64,000 nucleotides of DNA, from contig NC_133108.1 in NCBI RefSeq assembly GCF_022965805.1, positions 18,612,056-18,676,055 of the forward strand, given 5' to 3'. Positions within the stretch are counted from its first letter, which is position 1. Each line of letters starts with the position of its first letter. The position numbers and the translations under genes were made by a program. Positions 1 through 11,939 of the stretch are shown in pieces. The notes beneath the pieces are model-generated. The model did not search any database. It saw nothing but the letters and a program-made list of their open reading frames with translations, and was not told where the DNA came from. The stretch comes from Primulina eburnea. Lineage: Eukaryota > Streptophyta > Magnoliopsida > Lamiales > Gesneriaceae.

Positions 1-653
1 TAACATCTCATAACCAAAACCATGATAGAACTCAACCAAAAACTTACCTAAGCTTCCTTATACCACGGAGAACCTCGATCTCAAGTCGGAAATCCAAACA
101 AATCCAAGAATCAAAGGTAGGAAGCAATTGAAATGGAAGAAAACCCTTGGAAAAGGAGAGAAAACGAGTTGGAAGGGAAAAGATAAGGGAAAGTATGGCC
201 AACCACTCCCAAAAAGTAACTAAATATCTCGCCCATACCCTCACCGCGGGTGCGCTGGCACAAGCACCACGAGTGCGCTAAGCTCACGGCACAACAAAAT
301 AAAATCCATGCACGATGACCGCGGGTGCGGTGCTGCTAATACCGCGGGTGCGGGCCTTGCACTGCCGCGGGTGCGGTGATGCCACGGCCTTCCAAATCCA
401 AAATGATGAATAGTACACCGCGGGGGCACTCCTCTAAGAGCGCGGGTGCACTCAAGCCACGGCAATGAACAGTACTCAATCAACAAAAAATCGATCCGAA
501 ATGATGAAACGAACAATCAACACCAACTAACACCTCAATAAAACAATAACCAATAATACTATGGCCCAAAACACAACTCTAAACATCTAATCACATAACC
601 CAAATAAACATACAAAACTTAAACCGTACCGTACACCGGGCTCGGCTATTACA
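1..653 (-). mobile_element. Tekay-B LTR, partial (cut by window edge)
   Basis: This is the start of a Tekay-B LTR in transcription sense; on the plus strand it ends in GGGCTCGGCTATTACA at 653. It matches the Tekay-B LTRs at 4597-6198 and 38537-40156. It lies inside the 3' LTR of Tekay-A copy 1, whose sequence resumes at 654. Whether it is a solo LTR or the 5' LTR of a whole element cannot be told, because the other end is outside the window. Confidence 0.85.
243..452. repeat. ACCGCGGGTGCGGT-type inverted-repeat array in Tekay-B LTR
   Basis: About seven degenerate copies of ACCGCGGGTGCGGT (arms ACCGC/GCGGT, spacer GGGT) at irregular spacing. In transcription sense the array begins about 200 bp into the LTR and is followed by a TATA-like TATTTAG near 220-230. 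Confidence 0.85.
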
Positions 654-851
654 TAACAACAGCCGGAAACTCCGGTGAGAACAATCCCAGTATAAAACAT
701 GTATACATGCATATGCATACTAAAATCATAAAACACAATATCATGCATGTGATCTAAATCATAGGTTCCATAGTCTATGAAACCAGCATATGTGAGCATG
801 CAATGCAAATCAACTCATGTCTTGACTCTACTCTAGGGATCCCAGGATGAA

Positions 852-905
852 TAAGACGTCACTGTCTGTTACCTACCCTCCTAATCGGGGTAACTGTACG
901 TCTTA
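852..905 (-). other. Long stem-loop in Tekay-A LTR leader
   Basis: Arms TAAGACGT and ACGTCTTA close an inner stem GTTACC/GGTAAC. The position is downstream of the TATA tract in transcription sense, so it would be in the RNA leader. The same structure is present in all four Tekay-A LTRs (also 27074-27127, 38422-38475 and 54530-54583). Confidence 0.6.
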
Positions 906-1783
906 CTCCTAGACTTCGGTCGTGTCTGTATCGAATGTCTACAATCGGAGAAAGTCTGCTCCTATACGTCGATACCCAGAACGTCTAGTTTTGACAACTC
1001 TGTCAATGACTCTCCTATCTCAATGCTTGAATATAAATCTATAGACACAGCATTATCATATCAGGAGATTTCCATATAATCTATAAACAATTCAAAACAT
1101 ATCAAAAACATAAACAATAAATCTAGTATGTGATTTGGTTGGGAAACTCTAATCAAATCTGATTCGAGTCGTGTCTTCCCTACAATCACATGAATTATAC
1201 CTTTCTTTTAGTTTGTAGAATCTGAGTCTCGTATTCTTGATATCGAATCTGAAATGGCAATGTTGATATACATTTTTCAATCTCTAACTCAATCAAGATA
1301 TATATACAATCTATAATTAGTCTTGACACAATTGGATAGCATAACGACGTGTTCTCGCGGTACCAACCAATCCAAATCTTAGCATTTATCAATACATCAT
1401 AATCTTTGATTCATAATCCATATATTCTACTCATTAGCATCACAAAATCTGTAGAAATTCCTATACACATATGCTGGAAATTCATAGCAATAGCGTATGA
1501 TACCCGATAATCATTCCGTTTGCAAAGATACGATGCTCATAACCTCAAGAACACATATTATACATCATATCAGAATTTCTCCAACACCAAAACTTCAAAC
1601 CATGCTGGAATTTAAAGAAACTTACATCCTTTGATAGCCCTTGATGCAAGGAGCCCAAATCTCTACTTGGATCAAAGTTTAGATGTATATTTCTTGTACA
1701 AGCTCAAGTATAAAATAGAAGAATTCAAGTTCTTCTCTCGGTTCCTTCTGCTGGAATGGAAAGAGAATGAGTCAAGTTCGAAC

Positions 1784-1802
1784 TATATATATATATATAT
1801 AT
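1784..1802 (-). promoter_or_regulatory. TATA tract of Tekay-A 3' LTR
   Basis: A (TA)n tract immediately downstream, in transcription sense, of the palindromic array at 1852-2111. The matching position in the 5' LTR (about 28005-28017) has a shorter tract. It is placed as a core promoter by position only. Confidence 0.5.
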
Positions 1803-1851
1803 CATGCCATGTGTCAGCTGAATAAAAGATGGTGGATTTCTCGCATGCAAC

Positions 1852-2111
1852 ACCGCGGGTGCGGTCATCTTGCACCGCGGGTGCGCTCATGCTTCGGCAG
1901 CTCTTTTATTTTCTAAAATCATCGACCGCGGGTGCGGTCCTTCTCGCACCGCGGGTGTGGTATTGCTTCGAATAAAATTTCCTACCCTACTGGACATCGA
2001 CCGCGGGTGTGGTCCTGTTCTTACCGCGGGTGCGGTCTTGCTTCGTAAAAATGTGCAACTTTCTGTCCATGCTACCGCGGGTGCGGTGTCTTCCCTTACC
2101 GCGGGTGCGGT
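1852..2111. repeat. ACCGCGGGTGCGGT array, 8 copies (Tekay-A 3' LTR)
   Basis: Eight copies, mostly exact, with variants ending in GCGCT and GTGGT, separated by 7-40 bp and often followed by a GCTTCG box. The 5' LTR of the same element has 11 copies, so the array changed length after insertion. Confidence 0.9.
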
Positions 2112-2281
2112 GTGGTTTTGTCCTCACCTTATTCAAAACTCTCATTTCATGTCATGCATTCTCATATATTCCGAGTCTCACGTCAATAAAGATTAATAAA
2201 TCAAATCTCAAACCCTATATCATGCATACTCATATTTTCCGAGTATTTTGTCAATGAAGACTATTAATCTCGAGCCTTACA

Positions 2282-2294
2282 TTTCTCCTCCTCT
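2282..2294 (-). other. Polypurine tract, Tekay-A copy 1
   Basis: The minus strand reads GAGGAGGAGAAA immediately before the 3' LTR, the expected plus-strand priming site. Tekay-A copy 2 has the equivalent at 48969-48980. Confidence 0.75.
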
Positions 2295-2382
2295 AAGAAA
2301 TGATTTCGTCCTCGAAATCGCAGGCAATCTATCAAAGCATACATGAAAAAGTAATATAATCATGACTGAAAATTTACTTACA

Positions 2383-4596
2383 TTATGTAAATAACTCGGG
2401 ATGTTTCTGTCTCATCTCTACTTCTGTCTCCCAAGTCGCTTCTTCGATGCCATGTCGACTCAATTTGACTTTCACTAACGGTATAGTCTTCGTTCTGAGC
2501 TTCTTTTCTTTCCGATCAAGAATCTGTATCGGTTGCTCAACATAGCTCAAGGTCTGATCCAGCTCGGCTTCATCAGGGTGAATGACATGAGAGGTATCTG
2601 GCATATATCTACGCAGCATCGATACATGAAAGACGTCATGTATCCCGGATAAAGAAGGAGGAAGAGCAAGTCGATAGGCTCGGTCGCCAATTTTCTCAAG
2701 AATCTCGTAAGGACCGATATATCTAGGAGACAACTTCCCACGCTTGCCAAATCTGACAACGCCTCTGAAAGGGGAGATCTTCAGGAATACTCTGTCTCCT
2801 GCTTCAAATACCAACGTTCTACGTCTGATATTGGCATATTTTGCTTGTCTATCCTGTGCCGTCTTCATTCTTTTCTGAATGATCTTCACCTTTGCAGTCA
2901 TCTCACGTATCATATCAGGCCCAAGTTCTGGTACCTCAGATATATCATCCCAGTACAACGGAGATCTGCACTTCTTGCCATACAAAGCCTCAAACGGTGC
3001 CATCTCGATGCTCGTCTGATAGCTGTTGTTGTATGAGAATTCGCAAAGAGGTAGGGAATATTGCCAACTAGTGCCAAAATCTAGCACTACGGCTCTCAAC
3101 ATATCCTCTAAAGTCTGGATAGTCCGATCTGACTGTCCGTCTGTCTGGGGATGATATGCAGTACTCAATTGTAAAGTCGTACCCAAAGCCTGCTGCAAAC
3201 TGTGCCAAAAGTGTGAAGTGAATCGTGGATCACGATCTGATACGATAGACTTCGGCACTCCATGTAATTTGACTACCTCTCTGACATACAACTCTGCCAT
3301 CTGATCATGACCTATGTCGTTTTGTATGGAATAAAGCAAGCTGATTTGGTCAATCGATCAATAATGACCCAAATCGCATCACAGCCCCGGGAAGAACGAG
3401 GTAACTTCGTCACGAAATCTATGGAAATGTGATCCCATTTCCATTCTGGAATAGATAAACTCTGAAATAAACCTCCGGGCTTCTTTCTCTCAGCCTTCAC
3501 CTGTTGGCAATTTAAGCACTTAGACCCATATTCTGCGATATCTGTCTTCATCTGTTTCCACCAGAATTGTGTATTCAAATGGTTGTACATCTTTCTGCCA
3601 CCAGGATGAATGCTAAACCGACTACAGTGCGCTTCCGACAATATCTGTTGTTTCAAATCTGAAACATCTGGCACTACAAGACGGTTATTCACGTATAGTA
3701 CATGATCACGTACTTGATATTCTGATATATGCCCTGATCTGACCATATCAGTCGATTTCTGCACGTTTGGATTAATTATTTGTGCTTCTTTGATTCTCAT
3801 AATCAAATCTGGCTCAACTTGAATCAAAGAAAGTAGCAATGGTCTACTGCCTGTATCAAATGTCAATCCAGACAAACAGCAATTTTCAACTAAATTCGAA
3901 ACCCCTATCGTCGACAAGGATAAAGCACAAATCTTTCGACTCAAGGCGTCTGCTGCTGCATTTGACTTTCCCGGATAGTACTTGATCTCACAATCAAAGT
4001 CTTTCAACAAATCGAGCCATCTGCGCTGTCTCATGTTCAATTCTGATTGAGAGAATAGGTATTTCAAGCTCTTGTGATCGGAGTAGATCTCAAATTTCTC
4101 GCCATACAAATAATGACGCCAAATCTTCAGTGCAAATACGATAGCCGCCAATTCAAGATCATGAATTGGGTATCGAGTCTCGTGTGGCTTCAGCTGTCTA
4201 GAGGCATATGCTATCACGTGTCCTCGTTGCATAAGAATACATCCCAGCCCTCTGTGTGATGCATCACAATAGACAACGAACTCACCTGTACCTGAAGGAA
4301 TCATCAAGACAGTTGCACTGGTTAGCCTCTTCTTCAAATCTAGAAAGCTAGACTCGCAATCTTCAGACCACACAAATGGCGCATTCTTTTGTGTCAACTA
4401 GGTAATTGGTTTTGCAATACTGGAGAAATCTTTAATAAATCGTCTATAGTATCCTGCTAATCCCATGAAACTGCGTATCTCTGGCACAGAAGTCGGTCTC
4501 GGCCAGCTAAAAACAGCTTCAACTTTACTCGGATCAACAGAAATACCATCTCCAGATATGATATGACCCAAGAAGACCACCTGTCTTAGCCAAAAC
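2383..4596 (-). pseudogene. Tekay-A copy 1 pol, 3' half: RT end, RNase H, integrase, chromodomain
   Basis: In order on the minus strand are the end of RT ([11 protein letters not shown]), RNase H ([22 protein letters not shown]), the integrase zinc region (CLNCQQVK), the integrase core ([25 protein letters not shown]) and a C-terminal chromodomain-like segment ([19 protein letters not shown]) ending at 2383. The chromodomain places it among chromoviruses; the Tekay/Del assignment is by resemblance. Breaks seen are an in-frame TAG near 4396 between RT and RNase H, and a one-base loss near 3320 that moves the rest of integrase to another frame. The region stops abruptly at 4596, where Tekay-B inserted, and continues at 23939. 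Confidence 0.88.
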
Positions 4597-6198
4597 TGTG
4601 ACACCCTGACCCGTAACGATAAAAATACAGCGGAATTTAAAATTTTCTTTCAAATGGAAGGAGTTTCAAAATACATTTCATAAAAATGTTTACAAAATAA
4701 ATACATGATGATTCAAATGATATACAAAATGCAAAACAATCATTTCTATGATAATGTCCCAAAATGATAACAAAATAATCTTCCTTCCAAACTTCGTATG
4801 CATATGACCTCCGACCACAGTCAACGTCTTGGTCCGTCGCTCTTATCTGCATCACATGAAAATAACTGAAATGAGTATAAAAACTCAGCAAGTTGAACTC
4901 TACATAGCAATGATATATAGTATACTCTGTAAAACATGACTTTGAAATCATAAATACCATCAACTCTGAAACATGAATACTATAGCAATAACTGTAGCAA
5001 TAACATAGCAATAGGATAGTAATACGATGGTATTCTCTTTTCTCTGGTTGGATTGATATCAATAGTATCTCTGACTGTGGTTGCTCGTATCCCAAATCGA
5101 TTATAAACCGATAACTCTGAGGGATATAAGCCTATGGGCGTTGATCAACTAATTGCATGCAATGCTCTGACTATGATTCAATCAATCCAATAAAACATTT
5201 GAATTCTCAATAGCATTTAAACAATCACTTTGGAAACTATATCTTTTCTCTTGTATTCCCTTTTCAATAAATGAGACATACAATGCCTCCAATAGATAAT
5301 CAATGGAATTAATACATAACAATGAATCAATTGAAGGGAATAACACTTTGAAACCTTTGAAATACAATACATATAACATCATGTGAGCAAAGGGATGAAA
5401 TTCCACTTACAAACCAATAGAACTCCTCCAAACTATACTCTTGAACACCACCTACAACAATAATCCATAAATAACACCAATATCAACTCTATATCCAAAA
5501 ATACAAGTCAAATAATCCATTAAACCAACAACAACATCAACCTATAGCATCTCAACTCCAAAAACCATGATAGAACTCAACCAAAAACTTACCTAAGCTT
5601 CCCAGCACCAAGGAGAACGTCGATCTCAACTCGAAAATCCAAACAAATCCAAGAATCAAAGGTAGGAAGCAATTGAAATGGGAGAAAACCCTTGCTAGAA
5701 GAGATAAATCTCGAAAATGAGGGAAAGATAAGGATAAGGTATGGCCAACAACTCCAAAAAGTAACTTAAAAACTCGCCCATACCTAGACCGCGGGTGCGA
5801 CAACACAAGGTCCGCGGGTGCGCTGAGCTCACGGCAATCCACAAAAATCCTGAACCACTTACACCGCGGGTGCGGCGCTGCAAGCACCGCGGGTGCGGAC
5901 CCTGCATCACTGCGGGTGCGGTAATGCTACGGCCCTCCAACTCTAAAATCAAGAACAGTCGACCGCGGGTGCACTCCTTGCACTACTGCGGGTGCACTAT
6001 GGTCACGGCAATGAACAAAATTCAACCATCCAAAATCGATCCGAAACTCTGAAACGAACAACCAACAACCACTAACACCTCAAGAGCAATAATAACCAAT
6101 AATACTATGGCCCAAAACACAACTCTAAACATCTAATCATAAAACCCAATAAACACATAAAGCTTAAACCGTACCGTACACCGGGCTCGGCTATTACA
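4597..6198 (-). mobile_element. Tekay-B copy 1, 3' LTR
   Basis: The plus strand runs TGTGACACCC...GGCTATTACA, 1602 bp, bounded by the TSD on the left and the polypurine tract on the right. It is the uninterrupted partner of the split 5' LTR. A loose run of TAGCAATA-like units lies around 4979-5020. The rest is AT-rich LTR sequence with no credible gene. Confidence 0.92.
5788..5999. repeat. ACCGCGGGTGCGGT-type array (Tekay-B copy 1, 3' LTR)
   Basis: About seven copies, several shortened to ACCGCGGGTGCACT or ACCGCGGGTGCGAC. CACGGCA boxes separate subgroups. The array is 200-410 bp from the LTR start in transcription sense. Confidence 0.88.
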
Positions 6199-6212
6199 AT
6201 CTCCCCTCCTTA
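6199..6212 (-). other. Polypurine tract, Tekay-B copy 1
   Basis: The minus strand reads AAGGAGGGGAGAT directly against the 3' LTR. The same tract precedes the 3' LTR of Tekay-B copy 2 at 40157-40169. Confidence 0.75.
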
Positions 6213-6238
6213 GAGGAATTTCGTCCGCGAAATTGACG

Positions 6239-8500
6239 TCACTGCACGAACAACTCAGGATACTTCACTCTCATCTCAACCTCTGGTTCCCACGTAGCTT
6301 CCTCGATCAAATGGTTCCTCCAAAGGACTTTAACAATGCCGATCTCTTTGTTCCTCAATACTCTAACTGTGCGATCCAAAATCTGGACTGGAATCTCTTG
6401 ATACGTCAAATTCGGCGTCAAGTCCAATGGCTCGTGGTGAAGAACATGGGAAGGATTCGCAATATACTTCCTGAGCATCGATACATGAAAAAAATTGTGA
6501 ACTCTGTCAAGATCTGGCGGTAGGGCTAATCTGTAGGCTCTGTCACCAACTCTGTCCAAGATCTCAAAAGGGCCAATAAACCTCGGGCTCAACTTGCCCT
6601 TCTTGCCAAATCTCATCACACCCTTGAGAGGTGCTATCTTCAAGAACACGTGATCACCAACCTCGAACTGCAACGGCCTACGCCGAACATCTGCATAGCT
6701 CTTCTGTCTCGACTGAGCAATCTTCATTCTCTCACGGATAACAGCAACAACATCAGCTGTCTGTTGGACCAACTCGGGACCCAACATCTTCCTCTCTCCA
6801 ACCTCATCCCAATACAAAGGAGATCTGCACTTCCTGCCATAAAGTGCCTCATACGGTGCCATCCCAATCGTCGCTTGGTAGCTATTGTTGTACGTGAACT
6901 CCACAAGAGGCAATTTAGAATCCCAGCTACCTGGATAATCGATAGTACAAGCTCTGAGCATATCCTCAAAAATCTGAATGACTCTTTCTGACTGACCGTC
7001 GCTCTGAGGGTGATAAGCTGTACTGAACGCTAACCGCGAACCCATAGCTCTGTGCAAACTCTTCCAAAACTCTGAAGTAAACCTGGGGTCACGATCAGAC
7101 ACAATCGACACAGGGACACCGTGAAGTCTAACAATCTCTGCTACATACTCCTCAGCATACTGATTCAGGGAGTACGTCGTCTTGACTGGAAGAAAGTGCG
7201 CTGACTTGGTCAATCGATCAACGATAACCCAAATGGAGTTAAAACCCTTCTGCGTCCTGGGAAGACCAGTCACGAAATCCATCGTAATATGCTCCCACTT
7301 CCACTGAGGAATCGGCAATGACAACAATGTCCCAGCAGGTCTCTGGTGCTCAATCTTCACCTGCTGACAAGTAAGGCACTGAGAAATGAACAAAGCAACA
7401 TCTTTCTTCATACCTGGCCACCAATAGAGTCGACGAAGATCCTGGAACATCTTCGTACTGCCTGGATGAATAGAATATGGCGCGGTATGAGCCTCTGTCA
7501 AGATATCCCGCCGAATACCATCGCCAATAGGAACACAAATACGGCCTCTGAAAGTCACCAAACCATCACCATTCGAACCAAACTCTGAGTTCCCTCTCTC
7601 CTCTTCTCTAGCTCTCAACTCTGTCAACTGAACATCAGTCGACTGCTCTCTACGGATCCTGTCCGTCAATGTAGCCCGAATAACCAACGCTGAAAGGCGA
7701 GCAATGGTTCCCGGAACTACCAAAGAAATATCCTCTCGATGCAAGTCCATCAACAACGGCCTCTGAATCAAGGAACTCAAGGAAGAACTCGACTTCCGGC
7801 TCAAAGCATCAGCCACAACATTCGCCTTCCCTGGGTGGTAACTAATCGTCACATCATAATCTTTGACAAGCTCTAACCACCTCCTCTGTCGCATATTGAG
7901 CTCTTTCTGGGAAAACAGATACTTCAAACTCTTGTGGTCTTTGAAGATCTCACACTTTTCGCCATACAAGTAATGTCTCCAAATCTTCAGGGCGAAAACC
8001 ACAGCTGCCAGCTCTAAATCGCGCGTCGGATAATTCTTCTCATAGTCTTTCAACTGGCGAGAAGCATAGGCAATGACCTTACCTCGCTGCATCAGCACTG
8101 CACCAAGGCCTCTCTTCGACGCATCGGTATAGACAACGAAATCCTCTGAACCACTGGGCAATGAAAGAATAGGAGATGTCGTCAATCTATCCTTCAACTC
8201 CTGAAATGCACTCTGGCAATCAATGGACCACTCGAACTTCACAGTCTTCCTCGTCAGATTGGACAATGGCAGGGAAATCTTGGAAAAATCTGAAATGAAA
8301 CGACGATAGTAACCCGCCAAACCAAGGAAACTGCGTACCTCTGAGACAGTGTTTGGAATAGGCCAATTCTGAATCGCCTCTATCTTCAACGGATCAACAG
8401 CAATGCCATCCTTCGAAACAACATGGCCTAGAAAAGAAATCTGATCCAGCCAAAACTCACACTTCTTCAACTTGGCAAACAGTCTCTTCTCTCGCAACAA
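6239..8500 (-). pseudogene. Tekay-B pol, 3' part: RT end, RNase H, integrase, chromodomain
   Basis: This is a 753-codon open frame. Domains in order: the end of RT (residues 1-100, [11 protein letters not shown]), RNase H ([12 protein letters not shown] near 125, KSLKYLF near 195), the integrase HHCC region (CLTCQQVK near 385), the integrase core with catalytic acidic residues ([27 protein letters not shown]), and a chromodomain-like tail ([19 protein letters not shown]) at the very end. It has no start of its own; the first Met is internal to RT. A single frameshift at about 8470-8500 separates it from the upstream gag-RT frame, with which it overlaps by 34 bp. No other break is visible. It could be functional if the frameshift were bypassed, but a simple mutation is more likely because gag-pol of this lineage is normally one frame. 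Confidence 0.9.
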
Positions 8501-10638
8501 CTGAAAACAACTCTGAGATGCTCTGCATGAAGCTCTCTGGTCTTGGAATAGATCAAGATATCATCGATAAAGACAATAACAAAACTATCCAGATAAGGCT
8601 TGAACACACGGTTCATCAGATCCATAAAGACTGAAGGAGCATTGGTCAAGCCAAAAGACATAACCATAAACTCAAAATGACCGTACCTGGTCCGGAACGC
8701 TGTCTTAGGGATATCAGACTCCCTAACCTTCAACTGATAGTAGCCAGACCGAAGATCAATCTTCGAGAATACAGTAGCACCATGGAGCTGATCAAACAAA
8801 TCATCTATCCGTGGCAACAGATACTTGTTCTTGACAGTCACTTTGTTGAGCTCCCTGTAGTCGATACACAGTCGCAAAGAACCATCCTTCTTCTTAACGA
8901 ATAGAACCGGAGCTCCCCAAGGCGAAGAACTCGGACGAATAAAACCCTTGTCTAAAAGATCCTGCAACTGCGTCTTCAACTCCTTCATCTCAGTAGGGGC
9001 CATCCTGTACGGAGCCTTAGAAATAGGAACCGTACCTGGAGCTAAATCGATCGAAAAATCAACATCTCTATCCGGCGGCAAACCCGGAACATCATCCTCA
9101 AACACATCAGCAAACTCCCTCACAACATCAATATCATCAATATTCAACTTAACCAGTCTATCCACATCCACAATAGAAGCCAGAAACACATCACAACCAC
9201 TACACATCAACTTCTCAGCCTCAAGACAAGAAATAAAAGGAAGGACCAGCGAAGTACCTGTGCTGGCGAGAACACCTCCCTGGCCATCATCTGCAAAAGT
9301 CACCTTCTTAGCAACACAATCGATAACTGCACGGTAAGTCGAAAGCCAATCCATGCCAAGAATAACATCAAAGGCAACCATAGGGATAACAATCAAATCA
9401 GCGAAGACAACTCGCTCCTCAATATGAACAGGGCACGCAAACACAATCGATGTCGGGCACAACACGTCCCCCGAAGGCAAAACAACACTAAGCTGGAGGG
9501 GAAGAACAGAAGGAACTATACCCAAAGATCTCAAAAACAATTCAGACATAAAAGAATGAGTAGCACCAGTATCTATCAAAGTCGTAGCTACTCTGCCTGA
9601 AATCAAAATAGTACTAGAGATCAATGAAGAATCATGATTAATACCTTCCTTAGTCATCGTAAAGATACGACCCTGCACCTTCCCTTGGCTAGCTCCTCGT
9701 GGACAATCTCTGGCAACGTGACCTGCTGTGCCACAACGATAGCAAGAATGAGTGCCAAATCTACACTCTCCTCGATGATGCTTGCCACACTTAGGACACA
9801 GTGGCTTCTCGGGATCAACTGGAACTGGCGGTGGTCTAGGACTCGACTCCATCTTGCCCTTGCCCCTCTGATTCGAGCCCTGGCCTCTCTGAGCAACAGC
9901 TTGGTGTCTCTCTTGCCTCTCTCTAGTGATGTCCTTCTCATCCTGCTCGGCCAACAGTGCCTTAGACACAATCTCCTTGAAAGTCACGGCCTTGGACATG
10001 TTGATGTCACGACGAATCTCAGCTCTAAGGCCTCGAATGAAATGAGCGCCTTTATCTTTGTCATTGGAAGCAATGTAAGGAGCAAACACGCAACCCTCCT
10101 CAAACTTCAGAATATACTCACCAACATCCAAGCTCCCCTGTCGAAGCTCCAAGAACTCCGTAACCTTCCTCGCTCGAAGTGCATCGGGGAAATACTTGTC
10201 ATAGAACAAGTCTGTGAACTCTGACCACTTCAATGACGCAACAGTCACACCAACCTTCGTCGCGTTCCACCAAATGCGGGCAGCCTTAACCAACATGAAA
10301 ACTGCACAACTGATCCTGTCTTTGTCCTCGTACTGGAGATGATCGAATATAGCTTCAAGCGCCTTGACCCACTCGACAGCCACTAAAGGATCAGTGCTAC
10401 CTGCGAATTCCGGTGGATCCATCCTCTTGAAAGCAGAAAAGACGGCATCAGTGCCAACTGCCTGAGCTACTGGAACTCTACCTTGGCCTCTACCCTGTCC
10501 TGTTCCTTGCAATCGAAGCAGCTGCTGAATCTGCTCACTATGAACTTTAGCCTGCTCCTTAAGCAACTTGCCGAACTCATCGACAACTCTAGAGGAAGAA
10601 CTATCCTCACCCTCTACTGCTTTCCTCTTAGGTGGCAT
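8467..10638 (-). CDS. Tekay-B gag-protease-RT polyprotein (truncated by frameshift)
   Basis: This is a 723-codon frame beginning [12 protein letters not shown], 120 bp downstream of the PBS. The Gag capsid region includes the conserved ARIWWNA motif near residue 120. Cys/His boxes follow near residues 280-315 ([12 protein letters not shown] and the CCHC knuckle [14 protein letters not shown]), then aspartic protease with [10 protein letters not shown] near residue 355, and RT with [10 protein letters not shown] and catalytic FIDD near residue 688. Gag would form the particle, protease would process it and RT would copy the RNA. The frame leaves the RT reading frame in its last 15 residues, where it should continue into the 6239-8500 frame. 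The start is chosen because it matches the gag start of the second Tekay-B copy. Confidence 0.9.
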   Translation of the reverse strand: MPPKRKAVEGEDSSSSRVVDEFGKLLKEQAKVHSEQIQQLLRLQGTGQGRGQGRVPVAQAVGTDAVFSAFKRMDPPEFAGSTDPLVAVEWVKALEAIFDHLQYEDKDRISCAVFMLVKAARIWWNATKVGVTVASLKWSEFTDLFYDKYFPDALRARKVTEFLELRQGSLDVGEYILKFEEGCVFAPYIASNDKDKGAHFIRGLRAEIRRDINMSKAVTFKEIVSKALLAEQDEKDITRERQERHQAVAQRGQGSNQRGKGKMESSPRPPPVPVDPEKPLCPKCGKHHRGECRFGTHSCYRCGTAGHVARDCPRGASQGKVQGRIFTMTKEGINHDSSLISSTILISGRVATTLIDTGATHSFMSELFLRSLGIVPSVLPLQLSVVLPSGDVLCPTSIVFACPVHIEERVVFADLIVIPMVAFDVILGMDWLSTYRAVIDCVAKKVTFADDGQGGVLASTGTSLVLPFISCLEAEKLMCSGCDVFLASIVDVDRLVKLNIDDIDVVREFADVFEDDVPGLPPDRDVDFSIDLAPGTVPISKAPYRMAPTEMKELKTQLQDLLDKGFIRPSSSPWGAPVLFVKKKDGSLRLCIDYRELNKVTVKNKYLLPRIDDLFDQLHGATVFSKIDLRSGYYQLKVRESDIPKTAFRTRYGHFEFMVMSFGLTNAPSVFMDLMNRVFKPYLDSFVIVFIDDILIYSKTRELHAEHLRVVFSCCERRDCLPS

Positions 10639-10758
10639 ACTCTACAATTGCTCACAAGACACCAATCAATAGATAACAATGAATAAATAGATGCAAAGAA
10701 AACATACCCGGACAGTTGAAAGTAGACGAAGTCATATGCATTGGTCCGAAGAACCGGT

Positions 10759-10770
10759 ACTCTGATACCA
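10759..10770 (-). other. Primer binding site, Tekay-B copy 1
   Basis: The minus strand reads TGGTATCAGAGT, complementary to the 3' end of initiator methionine tRNA except for the last base. It sits 5 bp inside the 5' LTR edge. Confidence 0.85.
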
Positions 10771-10775
10771 CTAAA

Positions 10776-11939
10776 TGTGACACCCTGACCCGTAACGATA
10801 AAAATACAGCGGAATTTAAAATTTTCTTTCAAATGGAAGGAGTTTCAAAATACATTTCATAAAAATGTTTACAAAATAAATACATGATCATTCAAATGAT
10901 ATACAAAATGCAAAACAATCATTTCTAAGATCATGTCCCAAAATTATAACAAAATAATCTTCCTTCCAAACTTCGTATGCATATGACCTCCGACCACAGT
11001 CAACGTCTTGGTCCGTCGCTCTTATCTGCATCACATGAAAATAACTGAAATGAGTATAAAAACTCAGCAAGTGGAACTCTACATAGCAATGATATATAGT
11101 ATACTCTGTAAAACATGACTTTGAAATCATAAATACTCAACTCTGAAACATGATTACTATAGCAATAACTGTAGCAATAACATAGCAATAGGATAGTAAT
11201 ACGATGGTATTCTCTTTTCTCTGGTTGGATTGATATCAATAGTATCTCTGACTGTGGTTGCTCGTATCCCAAATCGATTATAAACCGATAACTCTGAGGG
11301 GTATAAGCCTATGGGCGTTGATCAACTAATTGCATGCAATGCTCTTACTATGATTCAATCAATCCAATAAAACATTTGAATTCTCAATAGCATTTAAACA
11401 ATCACTTTGGAAACTATATCTTTTCTCTTGTATTCCCTTTTCAATAAATGAGACATACAATGCCTCCAATAGATAATCAATGGAATTAATACATAACAAT
11501 GAATCAATTGAAGGGAATAACACTTTGAAACCTTTGAAATACAATACATATAACATCATGTGAGCAAAAGGATGAAATTCCACTTACAAACCAATAGAAC
11601 TCCTCCAAACTATACTCTTGAACACCACCTACAACAATAATCCATAAATAACACCAATATCAACTCTATATCCAAAAATACAAGTCAAATAATCCATTAA
11701 ACCAACAACAACATCAACCTATAGCATCTCAACTCCAAAAACCATGATAGAACTCAACCAAAAACTTACCTAAGCTTCCCAGCACCAAGGAGAACGTCGA
11801 TCTCAACTCGAAAATCCAAACAAATCCAAGAATCAAAGGTAGGAAGCAATTGAAATGGGAGAAAACCCTTGCTAGAAGAGAGAAATCTCGAAAATGAGGG
11901 AAAGATAAGGATAAGGTATGGCCAACAACTCCAAAAAGT
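10776..11939 (-). mobile_element. Tekay-B copy 1, 5' LTR segment 1
   Basis: Begins TGTGACACCC next to the PBS and follows the 3' LTR closely to 11939, where Copia copy 1 inserted after the TSD aaagt (11935-11939). The LTR continues at 21300 and 23708. Confidence 0.92.

Larger units (their letters stand above)
654..2281 (-). mobile_element. Tekay-A copy 1, 3' LTR (partial)
   Basis: Matches the 5' LTR at 26530-28556 from about 26875 onward and ends in CGAGCCTTACA at 2281. It is interrupted at 653/654 by the Tekay-B LTR. The roughly 345 bp that complete it lie beyond the left window edge. It contains a TATA tract and an eight-copy ACCGCGGGTGCGGT array. Confidence 0.9.

Noticed and set aside
1870..2257. 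Arg/Gly-rich open frames (repeated TAGAV or RGCG peptides) in several LTRs
   Set aside because: They are translations of the ACCGCGGGTGCGGT repeat in whichever frame lacks stops, found on both strands, so they are an effect of the repeat and not proteins.
4979..5020. TAGCAATA-like tandem units as a regulatory repeat
   Set aside because: Only three or four very degenerate units; no pairing or spacing pattern beyond low-complexity sequence.
4637..5406. Recurring short frames of 60-150 codons in all Tekay-B LTRs
   Set aside because: The similarity between copies follows from LTR identity. They are interrupted differently in each copy and have no coding features.
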